A stretch of 64,000 nt of DNA from Paludibacteraceae bacterium (lineage in GTDB: Bacteria > Bacteroidota > Bacteroidia > Bacteroidales > Paludibacteraceae): positions 1 to 64,000 of the forward strand of contig JAFVTU010000020.1 of assembly GCA_017503075.1 (NCBI GenBank). Direction: 5' to 3'. The notes under the pieces were generated by a model. The model searched no databases, was not told where the DNA came from, and saw only the letters and a program-made list of their open reading frames with translations. A program made the translations under genes and the position numbers. Positions 34,242 to 43,242 of the stretch are shown here, piece after piece (positions within the stretch are counted from its first letter, which is position 1; each line of letters begins with the position of its first letter).

Positions 34242-35990
34242 ATGGCAATTTTTGTAAAAAACAGCGAACAACCTCGCAAACAAATGGGGTGTTTAGGTAA
34301 AACCATTATCGGTATTGGAGTGTATTTCTTATTCTGCGGAATTATGGGGTGGATGATGGGTGACATGATGTCCACGCCAACTACTAAATTGGAGGAAAAT
34401 ACCATCTATCGTATTGATTTGAAAGGAACGTTGGTGGAGCAAGCAGGCGAGGAGAATCCTTTTGATGCACTCTTTGCAGAGATGTATGGTCAATCCACAA
34501 CGACAGTGGGATTAAGTGATTTGCTCAGCAATATCGCTCTAGCGAAAGACAACGATAAGATTTTGGGTATTTATCTAAAAGGTGGTATGCTTTCTGCTGG
34601 TCCTGCTTCGGCTAAGGCACTTCGTGATGCACTCCTTGATTTCAAGCAGTCGGGTAAGTTTGTGATTGCGTATGCAGATTCGTATTCGCAGACTAACTAC
34701 TATATTGCTTCGGTGGCAGATAAGATGTTCTTCAATCCAGTGGGTTCGTTGGCATGGGACGGCTTGACCGCACAAAAAGAGTACTATACTCGCCTTTTCG
34801 AGAAGATTGGTATTGAGATGCAGATACTCAAGGTCGGCACATTCAAATCAGCGGTCGAACCATACTTCCGCACCTCAATGTCAGATGCTGACCGCAAACA
34901 AACCGAGCAATATCTGGGTGGTATCTGGAGTGAGATGAAGTCGGCAGTCGGAAAAAGTCGCCAAATCGCTACGGAGCAATTGAACACCTATGCCGATGAG
35001 TGTATGTCATTGCAACCCCAAGAGAAATACCTCACCTACAACTTTGTGGACTCATTGGTGTATATCCAAGAGATGGATTCTATCTTGCGCACCTATGCGG
35101 GTACCAAAGATTATAAGCAACTCTCTACTAGCAAGATGACCAATGTAGAGCGTACTAAGATAGAGGCGAAGGACAAAGTAGCTGTTCTCTATGCCGAAGG
35201 TGCTATATCGGATGAAGGTGCCGAAGGTATTGTAGAGGGTAAGATATTGAAAACTATCAAGAAGATTTATAAGGATGACGATGTAAAAGCAGTAGTTTTC
35301 CGTGTCAATAGTCCTGGTGGTAGTGCAGATGCGAGTGAGCAGATTTGGCACGCGATGAAGATGTTGCAAGACAAAGGTGTTCCAGTAGTTGTTTCTATGG
35401 GCGATTATGCAGCATCGGGTGGCTATTATATCTCTTGCAACGCGGATTATATTTACGCAGAGCCTACTACATTGACTGGTTCGATTGGTATTTTTGGTAC
35501 AGTGCCTAATATCAACAAACTCCGCGAGAAAGTGGGCTTAGATATTGATGGTGTATCTACCAACAAGCATTCCGCATTGAATGTCAATGCTATCTATAGG
35601 GGCATGAATCCTCAAGAGACAGCTCTTATGCAAAACATGGTAGAGCGTGGTTATGACCTCTTTACCCGTCGTTGTGCCGATGGTCGCGGAATGTCGCAAG
35701 ATGATATTAAGCAGATTGGCGAGGGTAGAGTATGGCTCGGCAAAGATGCCATAGAGATAGGTTTAGTGGATAGTTTGGGTAATATTAACGATGCTATTGC
35801 AAAAGCAGTGGAATTGGCTGAGTTGGGTGATTATCAGTTGGTTAGTTATCCCGAAAAGAAAGACCCAATCGAGGAGATGCTCAAGATGTTTGACACCACA
35901 ACGCCAGAGGAGCGTCTTATCATGCAAGTGCGTGAGTTTGCAGCCAAACCACGTATCATGGCACTCATGCCAGAAGTAACAATTCAGTAA
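34242..35990 (+). CDS. sppA: Signal peptide peptidase SppA, 67K type
   Basis: 582 residues with an N-terminal membrane anchor (about 20-42) and two peptidase_S49 domains (about 120-270 and 330-480). The C-terminal domain holds the nucleophile serine in DYAASGGYY, and VVFRVNSPGGSADASE marks the core; the general-base lysine is expected in the N-terminal repeat. It digests cleaved signal peptides in the inner membrane. It is in the tamL, rnhB, sppA, lpxK, msbA-like run. Confidence 0.92.
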   Translation: MAIFVKNSEQPRKQMGCLGKTIIGIGVYFLFCGIMGWMMGDMMSTPTTKLEENTIYRIDLKGTLVEQAGEENPFDALFAEMYGQSTTTVGLSDLLSNIALAKDNDKILGIYLKGGMLSAGPASAKALRDALLDFKQSGKFVIAYADSYSQTNYYIASVADKMFFNPVGSLAWDGLTAQKEYYTRLFEKIGIEMQILKVGTFKSAVEPYFRTSMSDADRKQTEQYLGGIWSEMKSAVGKSRQIATEQLNTYADECMSLQPQEKYLTYNFVDSLVYIQEMDSILRTYAGTKDYKQLSTSKMTNVERTKIEAKDKVAVLYAEGAISDEGAEGIVEGKILKTIKKIYKDDDVKAVVFRVNSPGGSADASEQIWHAMKMLQDKGVPVVVSMGDYAASGGYYISCNADYIYAEPTTLTGSIGIFGTVPNINKLREKVGLDIDGVSTNKHSALNVNAIYRGMNPQETALMQNMVERGYDLFTRRCADGRGMSQDDIKQIGEGRVWLGKDAIEIGLVDSLGNINDAIAKAVELAELGDYQLVSYPEKKDPIEEMLKMFDTTTPEERLIMQVREFAAKPRIMALMPEVTIQ

Positions 35991-35999
35991 CATAGCGTC

Positions 36000-37034
36000 A
36001 TAAAAAAGATTCTAAACATATTATATATACCCATATCATGGATCTATGGATTTGTGATATGGGTGCGTAATATGCTATATGATAAACATATTCTTTCTTC
36101 AACGGAGGTAAATATTGCTACGATTGCTGTTGGTAACTTAGCGGTAGGAGGGACGGGAAAGACGCCTATGACTGAATACCTGATTCGATTGCTCTCGTCT
36201 ACATATCAAATCGCGGTACTTTCGCGTGGATATGGCAGAACGACACGAGGTTTTCGTTTAGCGGATAAAAATGATACTGCAGCAACTATTGGAGATGAAC
36301 CAATGCAGATTCATTGTAAGTTTCCAAACGTTCCGATGGCCGTATGTGCGGATCGAATAAAAGGTGTGACACAATTGCAACAATTGTATCCAGACCTGCA
36401 ATGTATAATATTAGATGATGCATACCAACATCGTAGATTGCGTTGTGGGTATTATATACTATTAACGCCGTATTCTCGCTTGTATGTAAATGATCGTATG
36501 TTGCCATGGGGAAGATTGCGCGATTTGCCTTCACAAAGCATTCGAGCTAATACCATTGTCGTAACAAAATGTCCACCCATTATGCAACTTATTGATCGAC
36601 AAGTAGTAAGCGACAATTTGCAATTGGCATCTTATCAACACTTGTATTATTCCTCAATTAACTATTTGCCTTTGAATTTATCGAGTGTACCTTTGTTAGT
36701 TACGGGAATAGCCAATCCAATGCCATTATTAGAGTATGTGAAGCAACAATATCCATCCACCCAATTGCTACAATATCCAGATCATCATACTTTTACTCAA
36801 AAAGATATTACACAAATTATAAATGCTGCTAAGCAATATGACTGTGTGGTCACAACTGAAAAAGATTATATGCGCATGCAGCAAACACCTTTAGTAGAAT
36901 TGTTGGCTGAGAAGTTGCATGTCATCGCAATTCAAACAGATTTTGGGAGTGATAAAGAAGCATTTGACCAAGAAATACTGCGCTATGTCAGTGAAAAAAA
37001 ACTAATAGAACTAAATTATAAACCACAGATATGA
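36000..37034 (+). CDS. lpxK: Tetraacyldisaccharide 4'-kinase
   Basis: Phosphorylates the lipid A precursor at the inner membrane. VGGTGKTP is the Walker A, with DDAYQHRRLRCGYYI near residue 140 and TTEKDYMRM near 290. The first ATG/GTG/TTG in frame is the GTG at 36054, which would remove the conserved membrane-associated N-terminus. The frame upstream of it reads IKKILNILYIPISWIYGFV, matching other LpxK proteins, back to the sppA stop. I therefore place the start at ATA 36000; ATT at 36009 is possible. The stop overlaps the next ATG by four bases (ATGA). Confidence 0.82.
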   Translation: MKKILNILYIPISWIYGFVIWVRNMLYDKHILSSTEVNIATIAVGNLAVGGTGKTPMTEYLIRLLSSTYQIAVLSRGYGRTTRGFRLADKNDTAATIGDEPMQIHCKFPNVPMAVCADRIKGVTQLQQLYPDLQCIILDDAYQHRRLRCGYYILLTPYSRLYVNDRMLPWGRLRDLPSQSIRANTIVVTKCPPIMQLIDRQVVSDNLQLASYQHLYYSSINYLPLNLSSVPLLVTGIANPMPLLEYVKQQYPSTQLLQYPDHHTFTQKDITQIINAAKQYDCVVTTEKDYMRMQQTPLVELLAEKLHVIAIQTDFGSDKEAFDQEILRYVSEKKLIELNYKPQI

Positions 37035-38869
37035 CCATTTTTTCTCTTCTTCGTCGATTTGTACCGCCATATCGTTGGCAAGTGGCAGCAAACCTGTTTT
37101 TCAATATCCTCTCTACGATATTGTCGCTATTCTCATTTGCTACGATTATTCCCGTGTTGCAAATTCTATTTGGATTATCTGAGGCCATAGCTACATATGT
37201 GCCATGGGAATCTGCAAACTCGATGCAGGAAATGCTTGATATTCTCAAAAATAATCTTTATTATTTTCTACAAACACAGATTGACGCACATGGAGGCCAG
37301 TATGTACTGCTGCTTTTGGGAGGTTGTTTAGTTTTGCTAACGGGTTGTAAGTGCCTTACAGCATGGTTAGCCAACTACTTTATGGTACCTATACGAACGG
37401 GAGTATTGCGTGATTTGCGTGCCCAACTCTACCAAAAAGTTGTCAGTTTGCCTATTGGTTTTTTCACAGAAGAACGCAAGGGCGATGTCATGTCGCGTAT
37501 GACCAACGATGTCAATGAGGTAGAGGCCAGTATTATGTCCACATTGGATATGCTGTTCAAAGATCCTATAATGATCCTTGTTTATCTCATTACACTATTT
37601 ACCATCTCATGGCAACTCACACTGTTTGTATTAGTACTGTTGCCTATTGCAGGATTATTGATTGGTCGTATTGGTCGTTCACTCAAACGAGCATCCACCA
37701 AGGGACAGGAGCAGAATGCAGAGATTCTTACCCAAATAGATGAAACCTTGGGCGGCTTGCGTGTGGTGAAGGCTTTTAATGCAGAAAGCAAACTCACTAT
37801 TCGTTTTATCCAGCTCATCAATGCCACTCGCGCTACGTTCAACCGAATCAATCGTCGCTACTATCTGGCACACCCCGTATCGGAGTTCTTTGGTACGGCA
37901 CTCATTGCCATACTTTTATGGTTTGGTGGAACACTTATTTTGGGTGATCATTCATCAATAGATGCAGCTACATTTATCTATTATCTGGTTATATTTTACT
38001 CAATCATAAATCCTGCTAAAGATTTGAGTAAAGCTACCTACGGAATACGAAGAGGAATGGCCTCGTTAGAGCGAATAGATAAGATACTTGATACAGAATC
38101 CAATATTCGCATATCGGATAATCCAAAACAGATTACAGATTTTCAGTCGGTTATACGATATGAAGATGTGTCGTTTTCCTATCAGGCAGACCGACCTGTA
38201 CTACAGCACATTAATTTAGATATTCATAAAGGACAAACTATTGCTTTAGTGGGGCAATCGGGCAGTGGAAAGACTACGATGGCAGACCTGCTACCTCGTT
38301 TCTATGATACCACTGCAGGACGTATTACCATTGACGGAGTAGATATTCGTGAGGTAAAGACTTTTGACCTACGTGCGCTTATGGGTAATGTGAATCAAGA
38401 GGCCATTCTTTTCAATGACACCTTTTATAATAATATTACTTTCGGTGTTGAATCTGCTACTATGGAGGAAGTGCGCCAAGCAGCGCGTATTGCCAATGCA
38501 GATGACTTTATCATGGCAACGCCTGACCAATATCAAACCACTATTGGCGACCGTGGCTCGCGCCTCAGTGGAGGACAACGTCAACGTATATCCATTGCTC
38601 GCGCTATTCTCAAGAATCCACCTATCCTCATCTTGGATGAAGCTACCTCAGCTTTGGATACCGAATCCGAGAAACTAGTACAAGAGGCACTTGAAAACCT
38701 TATGAAAGATCGTACTACCTTAGTGGTGGCTCACCGCTTGAGTACTATCCGCAATGCTGACCTTATTTGTGTGCTTCATGAGGGACAAATCGTAGAGCGA
38801 GGCACGCATGATGAACTGTATGCAATTGACGGTTACTACCGTAAACTCGTAGATATGCAGCAAGAGTAA
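37031..38869 (+). CDS. ABC exporter, lipid A flippase MsbA-like
   Basis: 612 residues. Six membrane segments (to about 320) are fused to an ABC ATPase. Walker A is GQSGSGKTT (about 415), the signature LSGGQRQRIS near 512, and Walker B ILILDEATSALD near 532. It is translationally coupled to lpxK (ATGA overlap), which is strong context for flipping lipid A across the inner membrane. A generic multidrug exporter of the same family would look alike in sequence alone. Confidence 0.88.
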   Translation: MTIFSLLRRFVPPYRWQVAANLFFNILSTILSLFSFATIIPVLQILFGLSEAIATYVPWESANSMQEMLDILKNNLYYFLQTQIDAHGGQYVLLLLGGCLVLLTGCKCLTAWLANYFMVPIRTGVLRDLRAQLYQKVVSLPIGFFTEERKGDVMSRMTNDVNEVEASIMSTLDMLFKDPIMILVYLITLFTISWQLTLFVLVLLPIAGLLIGRIGRSLKRASTKGQEQNAEILTQIDETLGGLRVVKAFNAESKLTIRFIQLINATRATFNRINRRYYLAHPVSEFFGTALIAILLWFGGTLILGDHSSIDAATFIYYLVIFYSIINPAKDLSKATYGIRRGMASLERIDKILDTESNIRISDNPKQITDFQSVIRYEDVSFSYQADRPVLQHINLDIHKGQTIALVGQSGSGKTTMADLLPRFYDTTAGRITIDGVDIREVKTFDLRALMGNVNQEAILFNDTFYNNITFGVESATMEEVRQAARIANADDFIMATPDQYQTTIGDRGSRLSGGQRQRISIARAILKNPPILILDEATSALDTESEKLVQEALENLMKDRTTLVVAHRLSTIRNADLICVLHEGQIVERGTHDELYAIDGYYRKLVDMQQE

Positions 38870-38873
38870 TCAT

Positions 38874-38912
38874 AAAAAAAGGGATTGTGCAAATTACACA
38901 ATCCCCTTTTTT
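38874..38912. terminator. Bidirectional terminator hairpin
   Basis: GGGATTGTG (38881-38889) pairs with CACAATCCC (38897-38905), with A and T runs on the outside. It separates the msbA-like gene from the convergent small lipoprotein gene. Confidence 0.8.
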
Positions 38913-38933
38913 ACAAATCTTTAACAGCACCAA

Positions 38934-39200
38934 TTAATAGCACTCTTCTTGGCTTTTGCTTGCTTTCTTGTAAGCGATAGTGTAAGCATCTTTGCTCAAG
39001 CCCATAGCCTCAAACGTTGCTTCGATTTCATCAATAGCGGCATCCAATTCATTGGAAGTTCCCCACACATAACTGGTAGAAGAAGTTTCTACACCAAGAA
39101 CATTGTACTTTTGTGTGATTTCGTAGCAATAGTTAGTATCGCCACAACTGCTCAATACGCCTGCCAATAATACGGCACATGCAAGAACGATTTTTTTCAT
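38934..39200 (-). CDS. Small lipoprotein, unknown
   Basis: 88 residues from the ATG at 39200; an in-frame ATG 42 bp upstream would put extra residues before a normal signal peptide. The signal peptide ends in the lipobox GVLSSC (cysteine about 19), so the mature protein is a lipoprotein of about 70 residues. It has three further cysteines (YCYEIT near the start and EECY at the end) and a helical stretch between. No family was recognised. It stands alone with its own promoter and the terminator at 38874. Confidence 0.65.
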   Translation of the reverse strand: MKKIVLACAVLLAGVLSSCGDTNYCYEITQKYNVLGVETSSTSYVWGTSNELDAAIDEIEATFEAMGLSKDAYTIAYKKASKSQEECY

Positions 39201-39239
39201 AATGTTACTAATTTTGATTGTGTTAATGTAAATTTTCTG

Positions 39240-39247
39240 CAAAATTA
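39240..39247 (-). promoter_or_regulatory. -7 box TAATTTTG for the small lipoprotein
   Basis: Near-consensus box on the minus strand, 40 bases before the ATG at 39200. Confidence 0.5.
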
Positions 39248-39284
39248 CAAAAAATATTGTATAAATGCAAATAATTGCTGCATA

Positions 39285-40019
39285 TTATAGATAAAAATCT
39301 TTAGTTAGTTCCTTGTATTCTTCGCTGCGAGGAGAGGTGGCTGATTCTATATAGAAGTGACTGATTATTAATTCACGATACTCTAACGATGTGGATTTCA
39401 TAGATATCAATATGCGTTTGGCAGGTTTCCCCTCTTTGGCGTGTACATAAGTAATATGTATGGGTGTTAATTTGTTTGTTTTTGCCAATTCTAAAATTTC
39501 AGTTTCTGCTTCTAGAGGGAGGATCAACGATAATGTTCCATCACTCTTCAGCAAGCGTTTACTATGCGCTAGTAACTCTGTATAGGTCAATGTATCCGTA
39601 TGGCGTGCTGTTGCGCGACTTCTATCTGGATTCTTCAAACTATTTTGGAAATAGGGTGGGTTACTTACGATCAAATCAAACCCTTCATTGTCAACCAACT
39701 TTTGTACTGAACTTTCCTGTGCACTTAAATATAATGCCCATGGTGATTGTTCAAAATTGATATTACTTTGCTCTACTGCATTTTGTTCAATATCTATAGC
39801 ATAAATCTTAAATTGTTGTCTATCTTGTTCTAAACGTTGTGCCAACATTAGTGCAATAAGTCCACTACCTGTGCCGATATCCAGCACGCGCACACATTTG
39901 TTATTCACTCGGGGTAATTCGCACCAAGCACCTAGCAGTACACCATCTGTGCCCACTTTCATTGCACATCTATCGTGCCATACGGTAAACCGTTTAAAAC
40001 GAAAATAGGGCGATCCCAT
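39285..40019 (-). CDS. tRNA1(Val) A37 N6-methyltransferase (TrmN6/YfiC family)
   Basis: 244 residues from the ATG at 40019; a TTG three codons earlier overlaps the upstream gene. SAM-binding VLDIGTGSGLIALMLAQR is near residue 45, and DLIVSNPPYFQNS holds the NPPY catalytic motif of adenine-N6 methyltransferases. The first residues (YFRFKRFTVWHDRCAMKVGTD) are typical of the TrmN6 branch. It modifies A37 of tRNA-Val. The gene directly follows the permease at 40025-40753. Confidence 0.85.
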   Translation of the reverse strand: MGSPYFRFKRFTVWHDRCAMKVGTDGVLLGAWCELPRVNNKCVRVLDIGTGSGLIALMLAQRLEQDRQQFKIYAIDIEQNAVEQSNINFEQSPWALYLSAQESSVQKLVDNEGFDLIVSNPPYFQNSLKNPDRSRATARHTDTLTYTELLAHSKRLLKSDGTLSLILPLEAETEILELAKTNKLTPIHITYVHAKEGKPAKRILISMKSTSLEYRELIISHFYIESATSPRSEEYKELTKDFYL

Positions 40020-40024
40020 AACAA

Positions 40025-40753
40025 TCAATCATGCGATGTGACGCATGTAGAATGATGATGGCTACAACTACAACCCTCTTCATGAGCGAATATATGTACG
40101 CTTAGGTAGATTCCGTAGCTAATAAATAATACGGCAGAGATATACCGTATCCATTTTTCAATGGTGTGCATGCGTTTAGTTAGTGTAGCAATAGATACCG
40201 CACTATACGAAATCAACCATGCTATAATCATAATGGGTAAACCAGTTCCTAAACCAAATACGATTGGTAGCATCCAATTCCAAGTTGTTGGTAGACTTAT
40301 AGTAATATCTACCATTGTGAAAAAATATACCAATCTATGCGGACAAAAGGCAATAGCAAAGAATATACCCAACATAAATGACCAAAGCCCACTACTTTGA
40401 CTGTCAATGTTTTGTATCCACTTTTTTACGCCGTGATCATGTTCATGGTGATGATGCCCTGTAAATAGGAGCAACATGCCACAAATAAGCATAAATCCTG
40501 CTAACAATGGTTCACCCCATTCATGTAGGAACTGCTTTATCCCATCGCTCTTAGCACCCATAATAAAGGGGATTGCCAGTAAGGTATAAGTAGCCAATTT
40601 CCCAAGCACAAACATCAATCCACTTATGAGCACCCTTTTGCGATTGGCAATTTCTTTATCTATATAGCCAATAGCTGCAATACTCGTAAAGAGTGTGCAG
40701 GGGTCTAGTATCATCAGAAAACCTAATAATAGTGATGTTAAGATATGCACCAT
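40025..40753 (-). CDS. CcdA/ArsG-like membrane permease with His/Cys-rich ends
   Basis: 242 residues from the ATG at 40753. The longer frame to 40819 would run through the promoter at 40789-40796. Six or seven membrane segments are present. LDPCTLFTSIAAIGYI near residue 17 and IAFCPHRLVYFFTM near 133 place it with CcdA- and ArsG-type permeases (LysE/DsbD superfamily), in which such cysteines move electrons or metal/arsenical ions. Between segments is HHHHEHDH, and the C-terminus reads EEGCSCSHHHSTC, both likely metal binding. The substrate is not known. It is translated just ahead of trmN6. Confidence 0.75.
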   Translation of the reverse strand: MVHILTSLLLGFLMILDPCTLFTSIAAIGYIDKEIANRKRVLISGLMFVLGKLATYTLLAIPFIMGAKSDGIKQFLHEWGEPLLAGFMLICGMLLLFTGHHHHEHDHGVKKWIQNIDSQSSGLWSFMLGIFFAIAFCPHRLVYFFTMVDITISLPTTWNWMLPIVFGLGTGLPIMIIAWLISYSAVSIATLTKRMHTIEKWIRYISAVLFISYGIYLSVHIFAHEEGCSCSHHHSTCVTSHD

Positions 40754-40788
40754 TTGATGAATGATATATGATTTTATAAAAATATCTG

Positions 40789-40796
40789 CAAAGGTA
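40789..40796 (-). promoter_or_regulatory. -7 box TACCTTTG for the permease
   Basis: Exact consensus 36 bases before the ATG at 40753, and 33 bases from the divergent box at 40829. Confidence 0.65.
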
Positions 40797-40828
40797 CTAA
40801 AAAATTTGGATATATCCAAAAAAAGTTG

Positions 40829-40836
40829 TATTTTTG
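40829..40836 (+). promoter_or_regulatory. -7 box TATTTTTG for the NtrY-like kinase
   Basis: Near-consensus box only four bases before the ATG at 40841. Transcription would start at or next to the ATG, giving a leaderless mRNA. Confidence 0.6.
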
Positions 40837-40840
40837 CAGC

Positions 40841-43063
40841 ATGAAAACGATATATAAGATACTATTTGTGTTATCTAGCGTCTTGCTTTTGTTTGCTTCG
40901 TGTGACCAAATGGCAAGAGATGGTAGGCAGCTACAGCGTACTTTGCATGAGCAACAACGCCAAGCTGAGATACTCACGCTGCAACTTGCCAATGCAATTA
41001 AAACCAACAACTTTGACTCGCTATGGCTCTACTCACATGTGGATGAAAACATCGTTTTCTATATTTATCGATACGATAAAATGGTCTATTGGTCCAATGC
41101 GTGGCTCACTTCTACTGCGCGGGTTGTAAGACCACTTTATGATCAATGGTATTTTACACAATGGGATAATGCACAAGGAGTTTGTTATCGAACCAAGATC
41201 AATGAATTTCAACTCGTTGTTGCCATTCCTATAAAGTATAATTATTCTGTCACTAGTAGCCAATTGCATAATTCTTTCATCTCCCCTTTCCATGCTGACG
41301 AAAAATGGACATTAAACTACAATAGGAGTGATTCTGCTTACCCAATTTACTCATACGATAATACTTACTTATTTTCGATTGATAAGCAAAAAACTGCTCA
41401 GTTATCTAGTTCGTTGGTGGGGGTAAATGATGTGATGGATAATTTTTCCTATCGCTCCATTTTTTCTTCTAACGAATCTAATGATACTTCCGATAAGTTG
41501 CGGACATATTATGCTCTGATTTTTTCGCTTATTATAGTGCTTTTAGGGATTGCTATCTATAGTTTAGTGCGTTATAAGGGATTCAAACGAATGAGATTAG
41601 GTGGAAAATTCCAAATTGTTTTAACCCCTATGGTGCTAGTGATATTATTGTCAATATTCTTTGCTTCACTTGAACAATCTCGCCGTGTTTTTATTGAAAC
41701 CCAACAGTTGCGTTTGAGCAAGAAGGCACAATATGCCAAGATTACTCTACAAAATATGTATTTTTGGGATATTGCGCTTACTCCTGCCCATACTCAATCT
41801 CTCAATGTGGATCTGCGTGATATGAGTTTTGCTTTTGAAACGGATATCCATGTCTATGACCTTAACGGAACATTGATTGGTACTTCGGCACCACAACTCT
41901 TTCAACATGGATTACTTCCTACCCACATTGCCCCTCAACCTCTATTCCTACAAGATTGCCCTACTGTCCAATATGAGCACATTGGAGATGTTAAGTACCT
42001 TTCTGCTTACACTGAATTTATCAATGGTAACTATACGCAGATTGGTTATATTGCTTTACCTAGTTTCATCTCGCAACAGGAACTTTCTGAGCACCTGCAC
42101 TCATATATGCTCCAAACTTTTCCACTTTATATTGTCTTGCTCTTGATTGCTATTATTGTAGTGTGGGCAGTCTCAAGACGAGTAACATCTTCATTAGGCA
42201 TGGTTAGTGAACAACTCAAGGAAAATCATCTTGGAGAACGTGGTAAACATATTGATTACTCTTTTTCTGATGAGGTAGGGGAACTAGTTATGCACTATAA
42301 TCAAATGATGGATGCACTTGCAGAATCCACTGAAAGACTTGCACGGTCCGAACGAGAAATGGCTTGGAGAACAATGGCTAGACAGGTGGCGCATGAAATC
42401 AACAATCCTCTTACACCTATGAAACTCACGTTGCAACAATTACAACGAACCAAAGGTACCGAACGGTTTGACACAACTTTTGACCGATCAATCCAATTGC
42501 TTATTGATCAGATTGATAATCTTAGTCATATCGCAAAATCTTTCTCAGATTTTGCCAAGATGCCGGAGGTTAATCCTACCACGGTAGATGTTGCTGCTAA
42601 ATTATATGATTTCATTATGTTTATGCGCAATAATCCTTCTTCAATTCCTATTCGGTATATCGGTCCAGATAAGGGAGTTAATGCCATTGCAGATGCTGAT
42701 CAGATTACACAAGTATTTACCAATATTGTCAAGAATGCGCTTCAAGCTATGCAAGGGCGACCAAATAGTGATATTATAATTATTCTTAAAACGCATATCA
42801 AGCAGACGCAAACTTTGACAGAACTCTTACATTCATCTGTGAATGGTTGGATAGAGATATCCATTTCGGATAATGGACCTGGCATAGAACCAGAGGCACG
42901 CAAAAAAATATTTGTTCCGAATTTTACAACTAAGAATACTGGTGCTGGATTAGGATTACCAATCTCGAAGAACATTGTTGAGGGGAGCGGCGGTAAAATT
43001 TCCTTCCATACATCTGAAGCGGGGACTACCTTCTTTATCTACCTCAGAAAATCAACATCATAA
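40841..43063 (+). CDS. NtrY-like sensor histidine kinase
   Basis: 740 residues. A signal-anchor (about 5-22, FASCDQ could be read as a lipobox but further membrane segments follow), a sensor region with a second segment near 228-248, another at about 265-285, and a later one near 430-448 are followed by HAMP (about 450-505). The kinase core has RQVAHEINNPLTPMKLTLQQ (H box; exactly 20 residues quoted) and FTNIVKNALQAM (N box), DNGPGI (G1) and GAGLGLPI (G2). This NtrY-type core normally pairs with an NtrC-like sigma-54 activator; none is adjacent. The protein is multi-sensory and envelope-located. Confidence 0.87.
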   Translation: MKTIYKILFVLSSVLLLFASCDQMARDGRQLQRTLHEQQRQAEILTLQLANAIKTNNFDSLWLYSHVDENIVFYIYRYDKMVYWSNAWLTSTARVVRPLYDQWYFTQWDNAQGVCYRTKINEFQLVVAIPIKYNYSVTSSQLHNSFISPFHADEKWTLNYNRSDSAYPIYSYDNTYLFSIDKQKTAQLSSSLVGVNDVMDNFSYRSIFSSNESNDTSDKLRTYYALIFSLIIVLLGIAIYSLVRYKGFKRMRLGGKFQIVLTPMVLVILLSIFFASLEQSRRVFIETQQLRLSKKAQYAKITLQNMYFWDIALTPAHTQSLNVDLRDMSFAFETDIHVYDLNGTLIGTSAPQLFQHGLLPTHIAPQPLFLQDCPTVQYEHIGDVKYLSAYTEFINGNYTQIGYIALPSFISQQELSEHLHSYMLQTFPLYIVLLLIAIIVVWAVSRRVTSSLGMVSEQLKENHLGERGKHIDYSFSDEVGELVMHYNQMMDALAESTERLARSEREMAWRTMARQVAHEINNPLTPMKLTLQQLQRTKGTERFDTTFDRSIQLLIDQIDNLSHIAKSFSDFAKMPEVNPTTVDVAAKLYDFIMFMRNNPSSIPIRYIGPDKGVNAIADADQITQVFTNIVKNALQAMQGRPNSDIIIILKTHIKQTQTLTELLHSSVNGWIEISISDNGPGIEPEARKKIFVPNFTTKNTGAGLGLPISKNIVEGSGGKISFHTSEAGTTFFIYLRKSTS

Positions 43064-43086
43064 CCACCACTATGCTACACTACAAT

Positions 43087-43119
43087 TTAGTTAGTGATTA
43101 GTTAGTGATTAGTTAGTGA
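43087..43119. repeat. Perfect 3 x 11-bp tandem repeat
   Basis: TTAGTTAGTGA is repeated three times exactly. It lies between the kinase stop and the gdhA promoter. It is the only error-free 11-bp array in the window. Confidence 0.85.
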
Positions 43120-43189
43120 TTCTGATAAACCTACCGAAAGGTTTGAGAAATAATTAAGCAAAACTATTGTAGAATTGCAAAAAAAAATG

Positions 43190-43197
43190 TACCTTTG
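43190..43197 (+). promoter_or_regulatory. -7 box TACCTTTG for gdhA
   Basis: Exact consensus 45 bases before the ATG at 43243. Confidence 0.7.
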
Positions 43198-43242
43198 CAA
43201 ACGATTTTTAGAAATCAATACCAAACTTAAAATTATAATACA

